Counted from the stretch's first letter, positions 29,946 to 38,585 are shown. The stretch is 38,590 nucleotides of DNA from JAEELC01 sp963605425 (GCA_963605425.1 CAVCUQ010000014.1:1-38590); one strand, 5' to 3'. The notes: generated from the letters alone by a model not told the origin. Numbers and translations: made by a program.

Positions 29946-30602
29946 ATGGCAAACGGATTAGATGAAATTGAAGATGAAGCCTCTTATGGAAGAGATGTTA
30001 ATGTTATTAACAAGCGTATTCCTGTTAAAGTAGGTAAAGGTTCTGTAGTATTCGAAGTTTTACTTTGGGTATGTGGTATCATTCCAGGACTTATCTTCTT
30101 ATTTATGAAGATTAAGGCAGGTACTTATCTAAGACAACTTGAACAAAAGCTTCAACATGATGCTTCTCAAGTAGATAACTACATGGAACAAAGAGTAATG
30201 ATTTTACAAAACGCTGCTAAGCTATTAGACAAAGCAGTTGATTTAGATAAAACTACATTAACTACTATTGCTAAATATCGTTCTGGTGTGTCTGATGAAG
30301 CTCGTAATGAATTAGGTAAGGAAGTAGAAAATGTTGAGAGAAAGATCAACATTGCATTTGAAAACTATCCTGATTTAAAGGCTCATAAAGAAATTGCAGA
30401 CTGCATGCAACAAAATGCATATTTACAAAAAGAAATTACTGCAGCTAGAGAAGTTTACAATGATACTGTAAACAGATGGAACACTGAAATCCAAGTTTGG
30501 CCTACAAAGATGATTGTAGCTGCTAAGGCTGGATATACTACTCGTATTCCATTCTCAACTACTAAAGAAATCAAGGATCAAGCTAGAGGAACATTCTTCT
30601 AA
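29946..30602 (+). CDS. LemA-family membrane protein
   Basis: A 218-residue LemA-type protein: short N-terminus, one membrane helix (~33-52, FEVLLWVCGIIPGLIFLF), then a long helical bundle with NYMEQRVMILQNAAKLL and INIAFENYPDLKAHKEIADC, the family signature (ENYPDLKA). LemA proteins are of unclear function; some pair with envelope proteases or with large membrane proteins such as the one upstream. It is longer than the usual LemA (~185) through an N-terminal addition and an altered C-terminus. Confidence 0.85.
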   Translation: MANGLDEIEDEASYGRDVNVINKRIPVKVGKGSVVFEVLLWVCGIIPGLIFLFMKIKAGTYLRQLEQKLQHDASQVDNYMEQRVMILQNAAKLLDKAVDLDKTTLTTIAKYRSGVSDEARNELGKEVENVERKINIAFENYPDLKAHKEIADCMQQNAYLQKEITAAREVYNDTVNRWNTEIQVWPTKMIVAAKAGYTTRIPFSTTKEIKDQARGTFF

Positions 30603-30610
30603 AATTTAGA

Positions 30611-30641
30611 AAAGTCAGCTTATATAGGCTGGCTTTTTGTT
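30611..30641 (+). terminator. terminator after the LemA gene
   Basis: AAAGTCAGC (30611-30619) pairs with GCTGGCTTT (30628-30636) with one wobble, followed by TTGTTT. The next gene starts only 15 nt later and may be read through. Confidence 0.75.
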
Positions 30642-30655
30642 TAAGCGGTGAATTT

Positions 30656-31714
30656 ATGGAATTAAATATTAAAGAATTAAAAAATAATTATGAAAATGCC
30701 TTAAATAACTTTAAATTAAAATATAGTGATATTAAATATGATGTTAGTATCTCAGTACTTGATTTAAATAAAGACATTATAGGCTTTTTCTATGATACTA
30801 TTGAAAATGATTATTCTAAAGAAGAAGCTTGTCTTAGATTATATGGATTTCTTCAAGCCTTATTTGTTTCGATTGACGCTATATACACATTATCTATTTC
30901 CTTAACTGGTTCTAAGAATTTTATAAATATTAATAATAATAAAACTTTAAGAGAATTAAAATATATAAGAAATGATGTGGTAGGACACCCTACTAATAGA
31001 GTTATTAATAAAGAAACTGTTTATTGTATATTAAATCCATCTGATATCTTCAAATATACCTTTAAATATAGAGTCTATGGATTTGAAAAAGAAGAGATAA
31101 GAGAAGTATCGTTCCTTGCGATATTATTTGATTATTATACAGAAGCTAGTAATTTGCTTAATGTACTTACTAATTATAGTAAAGTTAAATCTAGTTCTAA
31201 ATTCTCTGATGATTTATATTTTATGCTTAATGAATATAAGGACGGTAGAGATATTAGTGTTATTTTTAAAACATTTAAGCTAGCTTATAAAAAAATTAAT
31301 AAGACTGACACAAGAATTGATAGAAGAATCACCTTGCTTTCGAGATTACATTCATTAAAGAAAACTAAATTAAATAGATTTGCTTACCTTTATCATTTAA
31401 GATATCTATATAATAATATAGCTCAAAATGAAGGGGAACAGGTAAAATATGTCGATATTAGACCTTATCCTTTAGAACTTGAAGAAATTAAGAAATTAAT
31501 AAAGTTAAACACGGAACTTGAAAACGAAATTAAGATTTTAATAAATCATAATAATCCTTTATTTAGAGAAGTTCTTGCTAGATTTATTAATGCATCTCAA
31601 AAACATGGTTTGTATAATGCACTCTCATACTTTAAGATGATTAGAGATTTTATTAAAGAAGAAAAATATGATTTAACCTTTGCTTATTTATGTATTATTA
31701 AGGAAATCCTTTAA
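30656..31714 (+). CDS. unknown helical protein with HEPN-like R-N-x4-H motif
   Basis: A 352-residue soluble, mostly helical protein that I cannot name. Residues ~55-115 include LYGFLQALFVSIDAIYTLSI and then LKYIRNDVVGHP: R105-N106-x4-H111 fits the R-(polar)-x(4)-H motif of HEPN domains, many of which are RNases in toxin-antitoxin and defence systems. Only this motif supports HEPN membership; fold prediction is needed. GGTGA lies upstream of the start. It follows the LemA operon after a terminator and precedes the heptose operon, with no obvious antitoxin partner. Confidence 0.7.
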   Translation: MELNIKELKNNYENALNNFKLKYSDIKYDVSISVLDLNKDIIGFFYDTIENDYSKEEACLRLYGFLQALFVSIDAIYTLSISLTGSKNFININNNKTLRELKYIRNDVVGHPTNRVINKETVYCILNPSDIFKYTFKYRVYGFEKEEIREVSFLAILFDYYTEASNLLNVLTNYSKVKSSSKFSDDLYFMLNEYKDGRDISVIFKTFKLAYKKINKTDTRIDRRITLLSRLHSLKKTKLNRFAYLYHLRYLYNNIAQNEGEQVKYVDIRPYPLELEEIKKLIKLNTELENEIKILINHNNPLFREVLARFINASQKHGLYNALSYFKMIRDFIKEEKYDLTFAYLCIIKEIL

Positions 31715-31736
31715 ACAATAATAAATTTTGAATATA

Positions 31737-31765
31737 TTTACAAAGTAAATAAGTTAGGGTAAAAT
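31737..31765 (+). promoter_or_regulatory. promoter of the heptose operon
   Basis: TTTACA (31737-31742), 17 nt, TAAAAT (31760-31765); AAAGGAAAGG follows as binding site. Confidence 0.65.
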
Positions 31766-31802
31766 TAAATATACAAAATTTATAAAGGAAAGGATATTTA
31801 AT

Positions 31803-32816
31803 ATGATTATTACTAAAACACCATTTAGAATGAGTTTCTTTGGTGGTGGTACAGATATGCCTGAATATTTTAATAAATATGGCGGTTCAGTTATATCTAC
31901 CTCATTTGATAAATATGTTTATGTAACAGTTAGACATTTACCTAGATTTTTTGATTATTCTACGGAAATTGTTTATTCTAAGACTGAGAGAGTAAAATCA
32001 ATATATGATATTGCTCATCCTATGGTTAGAAACGCTATTAAGATGTGTGATATGCATGAACTTCATATATCTTATGATGCAGACTTACCTGCAAGAAGCG
32101 GACTTGGAACCTCAAGCACCTTTGCAGTAGGACTCTTAAATGCATTCAATTGTTTAAAGGGAAAGCATCGTTCTAAAAAAGAATTAGCAGATGATGCAAT
32201 CTATCTAGAACGTACTCTATGCGAGGAAGCAGGAGGCTGGCAAGATCAAATAGCTGCTTCTTTTGGCGGACTTAATAGAATTGATTTTAAAGATGATACT
32301 TATACTGTAAATCCTATTATTATTAATCCTGATCGAAAAAAAGCATTAGATGAAAATCTATTACTTTTCTTTACTGGGTTTACTCGTCTTTCAAGCGATA
32401 TTCAAAAGACTACAAAACTATCACTTGAAGAAAAACATAAACAACTTGAGGAAATGTTAAAACTTGTAGATGATGCTCAAGATGTGCTTGAAAATAAAGA
32501 TAGAGATCTAGATGATTTTGGAAGATTACTAGATAAGACATGGAGATTAAAAAGACAAACTGGAGCTAATATTTCTAAAGCTTCTATTGATTCATATTAT
32601 GAAAAAGGCTTAGAAGCTGGCGCTTTAGGGGGGAAACTCTTAGGTGCTGGTGGCGGAGGATTTTTACTTTTCTATGTACCAAAGGACAAACAAGATGATG
32701 TAAAGAAAGCATTATCTGATTTAATGGAAGTACCTTTTAATTTTGAGAATTCGGGTACAAGAGTGATTTATTACGCTCCTGAAACATTTGATAAAACTAA
32801 TAGTATTGAGGATTAA
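31803..32816 (+). CDS. hddA: D-glycero-alpha-D-manno-heptose-7-phosphate kinase-like GHMP kinase
   Basis: A 337-residue GHMP kinase. Motif 1 is FRMSFFGGGTDMPEYF, motif 2 (ATP loop) LPARSGLGTSSTFAVGLLNA, motif 3 GKLLGAGGGGFLLFYVP. The first motif is characteristic of the HddA/sugar-1-kinase branch. It would phosphorylate D-glycero-D-manno-heptose 7-phosphate at C1, giving the alpha-1,7-bisphosphate. The next two genes supply the remaining steps, which makes the heptose assignment much firmer than sequence alone. Confidence 0.88.
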   Translation: MIITKTPFRMSFFGGGTDMPEYFNKYGGSVISTSFDKYVYVTVRHLPRFFDYSTEIVYSKTERVKSIYDIAHPMVRNAIKMCDMHELHISYDADLPARSGLGTSSTFAVGLLNAFNCLKGKHRSKKELADDAIYLERTLCEEAGGWQDQIAASFGGLNRIDFKDDTYTVNPIIINPDRKKALDENLLLFFTGFTRLSSDIQKTTKLSLEEKHKQLEEMLKLVDDAQDVLENKDRDLDDFGRLLDKTWRLKRQTGANISKASIDSYYEKGLEAGALGGKLLGAGGGGFLLFYVPKDKQDDVKKALSDLMEVPFNFENSGTRVIYYAPETFDKTNSIED

Positions 32817-32819
32817 AAT

Positions 32820-34097
32820 ATGAAAACAGTTATAATGGCTGGTGGAAAAGGTACTAGAATTTCTAGTGTAGCTAGTGATATTCCTAAGCCAATGATTAAA
32901 ATTGAAGGTAAACCAGTATTAGAACGAGAAATTGAATGTCTTGTATCACAAGGATTTGATGATATTATTATTACTGTAAGTCATTTAGGTAATATCATTA
33001 TGGATTATTTTGGTGATGGTTCTCGCTTTAATTGTCATATTGAATATTTCAATGAGGTAGAGCCTTTAGGAAACGCTGGGGCTTTATTTAAGATTAAAGA
33101 TAAATTAAGCAATGAATTTTTACTTTTAAACGCTGATGCTTTATTTGATATTGATTTCAATAGATTTGTTAAATATCACCATGAAAAAGGAGGACTAGTA
33201 ACTCTATTTACTCATCCCAATTCTCATCCTTATGATAGTGGTCTTATCATTACAAATGATGATTTATCTGTTGAAAGATGGCTTGCAAAAGAAGACGCGA
33301 GACCTAAATATTATAAAAATAGAGTAAATGCTGGACTTCATGTTATAAATAAGAAGGTCTTAGATATTAATATTAATACTCCTAAGGTTGATTTAGATAG
33401 ACAAATATTAAAGCCACTTGAGGGAACTTACCAAATGTTTGTTTATGACTCCCCTGAATATGTAAAAGATATGGGAACTCCAGATAGATATTATGCAGTA
33501 TGTGAAGATCTAAAGAATAATTTACCTAAAATCAGAAATCTATCAAATAAACAAAAGGCTATCTTTTTAGATAGAGATGGTACTATTAATAAACTTAAGG
33601 GTTTCTTAACTGATATTGGTGAATTTGAACTTATTGATGGAGTAAGTGAGGCTATCCGTAAGATTAATAACTCCGAATACCTTGCAATTGTTGTAACTAA
33701 TCAGCCTGTTGTAGCACGCGGTGAAGTTACAAAAGAAGAACTTGATGAAATTCATAATAAGATGGAAACTCTTTTAGGATTAGATGGAGCTTATCTAAAT
33801 GATATATTCTATTGTCCTCATCATCCTGATAGTGGCTTTCTAGGCGAGGTTAAGGAATTAAAGATTGTCTGTGATTGCAGAAAACCTAAACCAGGTATGC
33901 TTATTAATGCAAGCCATAAATATAACATTGATTTAAGTGCTTCATGGATGATAGGTGATTATAAGAACGATATTTTTGCAGGTATTAATGCTGGATGCAA
34001 AACAGCTTTAATTTCTGATAAGAATGAAACCTGGGGCGAGAATATAAAAGATACGAATCTTCTTAATATAGTTAATAGAATCTTAGGGGAAAAGTAA
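32820..34097 (+). CDS. fused heptose-1-phosphate nucleotidyltransferase and GmhB-type phosphatase
   Basis: A 425-residue two-domain protein. Residues ~1-235 are a sugar nucleotidyltransferase (VIMAGGKGTRISSVASDIPKPM at the start; NADALFD metal site), of HddC type, giving GDP-heptose by analogy. Residues ~247-425 are a HAD phosphatase of the GmhB type: FLDRDGTIN nucleophile motif, zinc loop CPHH...CDCRKPKPGM, and WMIGDYKNDIFAG. GmhB removes the C7 phosphate from heptose-1,7-bisphosphate. Two consecutive steps joined in one chain suggests direct transfer of the 1-phosphate. Nucleotide specificity (GDP, ADP or other) is not provable here. Confidence 0.88.
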   Translation: MKTVIMAGGKGTRISSVASDIPKPMIKIEGKPVLEREIECLVSQGFDDIIITVSHLGNIIMDYFGDGSRFNCHIEYFNEVEPLGNAGALFKIKDKLSNEFLLLNADALFDIDFNRFVKYHHEKGGLVTLFTHPNSHPYDSGLIITNDDLSVERWLAKEDARPKYYKNRVNAGLHVINKKVLDININTPKVDLDRQILKPLEGTYQMFVYDSPEYVKDMGTPDRYYAVCEDLKNNLPKIRNLSNKQKAIFLDRDGTINKLKGFLTDIGEFELIDGVSEAIRKINNSEYLAIVVTNQPVVARGEVTKEELDEIHNKMETLLGLDGAYLNDIFYCPHHPDSGFLGEVKELKIVCDCRKPKPGMLINASHKYNIDLSASWMIGDYKNDIFAGINAGCKTALISDKNETWGENIKDTNLLNIVNRILGEK

Positions 34098-34098
34098 T

Positions 34099-34761
34099 AT
34101 GAACGATGAAAATTTTAAATATGATACGAGTGATTTAATTAAAAGATACCCTGAACTTGCTTGTTGCATAGAAGATATTAACGAAGCGTTTAACATCTTA
34201 AAGGAGTGTTTTCTAAGTGGACATAAGCTTTTAGTAGCTGGAAACGGAGGTTCATGTTCAGATAGCGAGCATATTGTTGGCGAGCTTATGAAGGGATTTA
34301 AAAAGAGAAGACATTTAAGTGAAGAAGAATGTGAGCAGCTTATTAATATCGATCCTATAAGAGGAAAAGAACTAGCTTATTCATTACAATGGGGATTACC
34401 ATGTATAGCACTAGATTCACATCCTGGTCTAAATTCTGCCTTTACTAATGATGTTGTTAATGGCGGACTTTTAACATATGCTCAGCAGTTAAATGTATTA
34501 GGTAATAACGGGGACGTTTTCCTTGGTATATCTACAAGTGGTAATTCAAAAAATGTGATGTATGCAAGTGTTGTAGCTAAAGCTAAAGGTATTAAAGTTA
34601 TTGGACTAACTGGAGAAAAAGGCGGAGAATTAGCTAATATAGCTGATGTATGCATTAAAGCACCATCAAATGAAACCTTTGTGGTTCAAGAATATCATCT
34701 CCCTATTTACCATTGTTTATGTTTAATGCTTGAAGATCAATTTGATAAAATAAGAAAGTAA
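34099..34761 (+). CDS. gmhA: sedoheptulose-7-phosphate isomerase (GmhA-type)
   Basis: A 220-residue SIS-domain isomerase turning sedoheptulose 7-phosphate into D-glycero-D-manno-heptose 7-phosphate, the first step of the pathway. LLVAGNGGSCSDSEHIVGEL carries the phosphate-binding loop and catalytic Glu; FLGISTSGNSKNV is the second phosphate contact and FVVQEYHLPIYH holds the catalytic His. It is longer than Escherichia coli GmhA (192) because of an insertion after KGFKKRRH (~residues 70-100). One base separates it from the preceding stop. Confidence 0.9.
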   Translation: MNDENFKYDTSDLIKRYPELACCIEDINEAFNILKECFLSGHKLLVAGNGGSCSDSEHIVGELMKGFKKRRHLSEEECEQLINIDPIRGKELAYSLQWGLPCIALDSHPGLNSAFTNDVVNGGLLTYAQQLNVLGNNGDVFLGISTSGNSKNVMYASVVAKAKGIKVIGLTGEKGGELANIADVCIKAPSNETFVVQEYHLPIYHCLCLMLEDQFDKIRK

Positions 34762-34790
34762 GGATACTTAATGTATCTTTATTTTTTTAC
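34760..34790 (+). terminator. terminator of the heptose operon
   Basis: AAGGATAC (34760-34767) pairs with GTATCTTT (34773-34780) including one G-U, followed by ATTTTTTTAC. Confidence 0.8.
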
Positions 34791-34819
34791 TTGCAATTTA
34801 TATTATCAGTTTGTATAAT
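34791..34819 (+). promoter_or_regulatory. promoter of the MarR-MATE operon
   Basis: TTGCAA (34791-34796), 17 nt, TATAAT (34814-34819). Transcription would start near 34826, inside a palindrome. Confidence 0.7.
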
Positions 34820-34835
34820 AGTCCTATTAAGGACT
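34820..34835. promoter_or_regulatory. palindromic operator over the MarR gene start site
   Basis: AGTCCTATTAAGGACT is a perfect 6-4-6 palindrome covering the predicted transcription start, the usual place for MarR autorepression. Confidence 0.55.
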
Positions 34836-34855
34836 TTTAAAAAGGAGTTAATTTT

Positions 34856-35302
34856 ATGGATAATTTAATTAAATTAATAAGAGAAATTAATAAGAATATA
34901 TCGATTGGAAATCGAATCTATGGTTCTTTTGCAAGTAATGAGGGAGTTAATGTAATAGAACACCCTATCTTATATTCACTTTTAATTTTTGAAAATTTAA
35001 GTCAAAAGGATATTGCAGATGAATATGGTCTTCCTAAACAAACTGTAAATAATATTATTAAGAGACTAGAAAATGAAAAACTTGTTGAACTTAAAACAAG
35101 TGAAAAAGACAAAAGAAAGAAGATCATTTGTCTTACTGCAAAAGGTAAAGAATATGTAAATGACAAATTAGGACACATTATTGAACGTGAAAATAAGGCG
35201 GCTTCAATAGTTGGAGAAGAGAAACTTAATAAATTAAATGATTTATTAATAGAATTAAATGATGTCTTAAAAATAGTATTTGAGGATAATTATGAAAATT
35301 AA
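34856..35302 (+). CDS. MarR-family transcription regulator
   Basis: A 148-residue winged-helix protein: recognition region LSQKDIADEYGLPKQTVNNI, and wing TSEKDKRKKIICLTAKGKEY with the family's D-x-R-x(3)-I-x-LT pattern. It probably represses itself and the adjacent exporter, and is released by an unknown ligand. It overlaps the MATE gene by 11 nt. Confidence 0.92.
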   Translation: MDNLIKLIREINKNISIGNRIYGSFASNEGVNVIEHPILYSLLIFENLSQKDIADEYGLPKQTVNNIIKRLENEKLVELKTSEKDKRKKIICLTAKGKEYVNDKLGHIIERENKAASIVGEEKLNKLNDLLIELNDVLKIVFEDNYEN

Positions 35303-36620
35303 TTTTAACGAACATTTAACTTATAATAAATTACTAAAGGTTACTCTTCCTAGTATTTTAATGATGTTATTTACATCAATATATTCGATTGTTGATGGAT
35401 TATTTGTATCTAATGTTGCCGGTAAGGTAGCTTTTGCATCTGTTAATTTGATGATGCCTATAATTATGATTATCGGTTCCCTAGGTTTTATGATGGGTTC
35501 AGGAGGAGCAGCTCTTGTAGCTAAGACATTAGGTGAAAAAGACGATAAGAAAGCTAGTGAATATTTTTCACTTATTATTTATTTCACTATTTTCTTAGGT
35601 ATAGTTGTCTCTTTGATTGTATTTTTCTTAATTAAGCCTATAGCTATAGCTTTAGGGGCTACAGAAGAAATGTTACCATATTGTATTAAATATACCCGTA
35701 TTATGGTTATATTTGAGGTAATGTTTATGCTACAAAACGCGTTCCAAAGTTTATTTGTTTCAGCTAATAAACCTTTCCTTGGATTTATAATATCTCTTAT
35801 AGCCGGTCTAATTAATATTGTAGGAGACTTTTTACTTGTTAAGGTCTTTAATTTTGGAGTTGAAGGTGCAGCTTATGCAACTGGTGTTGCTCAAACTGTT
35901 GGTGCTATAGTACCTATTATTTATTTTAGTGTTAAGAACTCTACACCACTTAGATTTACGAAAGTCAAATTCAATATACATACTATCATTAAAGCAGCTA
36001 CTAATGGTTCATCAGAACTTCTTACAAATGTAAGTCAATCACTTGTATCTATTGTCTATAACAAGGAATTAATGGTATATGCAGGGGATGATGGTGTCTC
36101 AGCTTATGGCGTTATAATGTATGTAAGCTTTATGTTTAGTGCCATCTTTATGGGATATGCTTTAGGTCAAAGCGGATTTGTATCTTATAACTACGGAGCT
36201 CAAAACACAGATGAACTTAAGAATATTCGTTCTAAGAGTATAAAGATAAATGTAATAATTGGTATAATAATGATTACATTAGTTGAAATACTAGCTACAC
36301 CTTTGTCAAAAATATTTGTAGGTTATGATAAAGATTTACTTGATTTAACAGCTAATGGTTTTAGAATCTATGGAGTAAGTTTTATTTTTGCAGGAATTAA
36401 TATCTATACATCTAGTTTCTTTACATCATTAAATAATGGCTTGATATCTGGTCTATCATCAATGTTTAGAACCTTAATATTCCAAATAATTTGTGTGTTA
36501 GTATTACCTTTAATATTTGGAATTAATGGTATATGGTTTAGTATAATAGTAGCTGAAGGGCTTGCACTTATACTAAATATTTTCTTCTTTGTAAAATATA
36601 AGAAACAATACAACTATTAA
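35292..36620 (+). CDS. MATE-family efflux transporter
   Basis: A 442-residue integral membrane protein with about 12 helices in two related halves. The first half opens with PSILMMLFTSIYSIVDGLFV, the family's typical helix 1, and continues with GSGGAALVAKTLGEKDD; the second carries GYALGQSGFVSYNYGAQN. It would export drugs or metabolites by Na+ or H+ antiport; the substrate is unknown. The start at 35292 has GAGGAT upstream; an ATG four codons earlier lacks spacing. Coupled to the MarR gene. Confidence 0.92.
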   Translation: MKINFNEHLTYNKLLKVTLPSILMMLFTSIYSIVDGLFVSNVAGKVAFASVNLMMPIIMIIGSLGFMMGSGGAALVAKTLGEKDDKKASEYFSLIIYFTIFLGIVVSLIVFFLIKPIAIALGATEEMLPYCIKYTRIMVIFEVMFMLQNAFQSLFVSANKPFLGFIISLIAGLINIVGDFLLVKVFNFGVEGAAYATGVAQTVGAIVPIIYFSVKNSTPLRFTKVKFNIHTIIKAATNGSSELLTNVSQSLVSIVYNKELMVYAGDDGVSAYGVIMYVSFMFSAIFMGYALGQSGFVSYNYGAQNTDELKNIRSKSIKINVIIGIIMITLVEILATPLSKIFVGYDKDLLDLTANGFRIYGVSFIFAGINIYTSSFFTSLNNGLISGLSSMFRTLIFQIICVLVLPLIFGINGIWFSIIVAEGLALILNIFFFVKYKKQYNY

Positions 36621-36635
36621 TAAATAATTAAACTT

Positions 36636-36669
36636 AAGCTAATTTTGTTAATTCAAAGTTAGCTTTTTA
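36636..36669 (+). terminator. terminator of the MarR-MATE operon
   Basis: AAGCTAATTTTG (36636-36647) pairs over 12 positions with CAAAGTTAGCTT (36654-36665), one G-U, then TTTAC. Confidence 0.85.
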
Positions 36670-36692
36670 CATTTTAAAAGATTTGTAACCCC

Positions 36693-36730
36693 TATAACCC
36701 CTTGTTAAATGTTAAAAGAGGGGTTATAAT
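36693..36730 (+). promoter_or_regulatory. promoter framed by an AACCCC/GGGGTT inverted repeat
   Basis: TTGTTA (36702-36707), 17 nt, TATAAT (36725-36730) form the promoter. TATAACCCCT (36693-36702) and AGGGGTTATA (36719-36728) are exact inverted copies 16 nt apart; one touches the -35 and the other overlaps the -10. A further AACCCC lies just upstream at 36687-36692. Binding there would block RNA polymerase. Confidence 0.65.
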
Positions 36731-36782
36731 TAAAATATAAATATAATTTAATCTTAATTAATAGTTTTAATAGGAGGTTAAC

Positions 36783-38585
36783 ATGACAACAAATGAAATT
36801 CAAAATAAACTTTTACAAATTCAAGATGAAAAAAATAAATTACCTAAAGGATATATATCTAAAAAAAATATTAAAGGTAAAATAAGATATTATCTTCAAT
36901 GGAATGAAGATGGAAAAAAGAAAAGTAAGTATATTAGTGAAGATTTAGTCGATGATTTAAGAACTAAAATTGAAAGAAGAAAAGAACTTCAAATAAACGA
37001 AAAAGAACTTTTAGATTCAATGAAAACTTCTAAAAAAATAGAGGAAACAAAAGGAAAAGAATATAATTTTAAAAATAATGTATTAATCGAGGAAACATTA
37101 ATAAGATATATAGAGCCTGTTAAAAAATATAAAGTTAGAAATATATATCAAAATATTTGTGACTATATTTATGGAGATGTTAGTGATAAAGTATTAATTT
37201 TGTATGGATTAAGACGTACAGGAAAGACAACCTTAGTTCGTCAAGTTATAAATAATATGAATGATAGAGATTTTTCTCTAACAGCCTTTATACAAATAGG
37301 CACTGGAACTACATTGAGTGATTTAAATCTAGATTTAAAATTTTTGATGAAAAGCGGCTTTAAATATGTATTTATTGATGAAGTAACACTTATTGAAGAT
37401 TTCATTGAGGGAGCTTCTCTCTTTTCTGATATATTTGCATCATGTGGAATGAAAATAGTTTTATCGGGTACAGATTCCCTTGGATTTTTATTTTCCTCAG
37501 ATGAACAGTTATATGATCGTGCAATTTTTATCCATACAACATTTATACCTTATAAAGAATTTGAGACTGTGTTGGGTATAAAGGGGATAGATGAATATAT
37601 TTGTTATGGTGGTACTATGAGTCTTGACGGAGTACATTATAATTTATATTCTACATTTGCAAGCAAAAAGAATGTTGATGAATATGTTGATAGTGCTATA
37701 GCTAAAAATATACAGCATTCTCTAAAATATTATCAGTATGGTGGACATTTTAGAAATCTTTATGAATTATACGAAAAAAATGAGTTGACAAGTGCAATAA
37801 ATAGAGTCATAGAAGATGTTAATCATTATTTTACAATAGAAGTCTTAACTAAAGATTTTATTTCTCATGATCTAGGTGTTTCCGCAAGAAACCTAAGAAA
37901 TGATAAAAAAAATCCTGATGATATTTTAGATAGAATTGATAAGATTGAATTTACAAAAAGACTTAAAAATTTACTTGAGATTAAAAACAAAGATGAACAA
38001 AAGGTAAACATTAACGATGAACACCGCAAAGAAATAAAAGAATATCTTGATGCATTAGATTTAACAGTTGATATTAATATTCAAACCTTGCCTGTCTCTA
38101 GTAACAAATTATTCAAAACCGTATTTACTCAACCAGGAATGCGCTATTCACAAGCAAAAGATTTAATCCAATCCTTAATTGACGATAGTAGATTTCAAGA
38201 ACTATCTATTTCTCAAAGAAATTTAGTTACGGAACGTATTTTAAGTGATATAAAAGGTAGAATGATGGAAGATATTGTTTTGCTTGAAACAAAAATAGCT
38301 TATCCAACTAAAAAAATATTTAAATTACAATTTGCAGTAGGCGAATTTGATATGGTTGTAACAGATAGTATAAATATGACTTGCGAAATTTATGAGGTTA
38401 AGCATAGTAAGGAAATAGTTAAAGAACAATATAGACATTTAATAGATGAAGAAAAAATTAAAAATACAGAATTTAGATATGGAAAAATAATTAAAAAAGT
38501 TGTTCTATATCGTGGTGAAAATAAAATGCTGGAAAATGGTATTGAATATAGAAACGTTGAAGACTATTTGAAATCCCTTTATTAA
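36783..38585 (+). CDS. AAA ATPase with DUF6788-like N-terminus and PD-(D/E)XK-like C-terminus
   Basis: A 600-residue protein. Residues ~15-75 (KLPKGYISKKNIKGKIRYYL then QWNEDGKKKSKYI) resemble DUF6788, a basic, probably nucleic-acid-binding module. An AAA_14-type ATPase follows: Walker A GLRRTGKTTL with K148, Walker B YVFIDEVT with D199-E200, sensor SGTDS. The last ~200 residues fit DUF4143; within them D523 (GEFD) and E538-V-K540 have PD-(D/E)XK spacing. The ATPase plus DUF4143 combination (COG1373) is common in bacteria, with no settled role. It has its own palindrome-regulated promoter and AGGAGG site, and ends 5 nt before the window edge. Confidence 0.8.
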   Translation: MTTNEIQNKLLQIQDEKNKLPKGYISKKNIKGKIRYYLQWNEDGKKKSKYISEDLVDDLRTKIERRKELQINEKELLDSMKTSKKIEETKGKEYNFKNNVLIEETLIRYIEPVKKYKVRNIYQNICDYIYGDVSDKVLILYGLRRTGKTTLVRQVINNMNDRDFSLTAFIQIGTGTTLSDLNLDLKFLMKSGFKYVFIDEVTLIEDFIEGASLFSDIFASCGMKIVLSGTDSLGFLFSSDEQLYDRAIFIHTTFIPYKEFETVLGIKGIDEYICYGGTMSLDGVHYNLYSTFASKKNVDEYVDSAIAKNIQHSLKYYQYGGHFRNLYELYEKNELTSAINRVIEDVNHYFTIEVLTKDFISHDLGVSARNLRNDKKNPDDILDRIDKIEFTKRLKNLLEIKNKDEQKVNINDEHRKEIKEYLDALDLTVDINIQTLPVSSNKLFKTVFTQPGMRYSQAKDLIQSLIDDSRFQELSISQRNLVTERILSDIKGRMMEDIVLLETKIAYPTKKIFKLQFAVGEFDMVVTDSINMTCEIYEVKHSKEIVKEQYRHLIDEEKIKNTEFRYGKIIKKVVLYRGENKMLENGIEYRNVEDYLKSLY

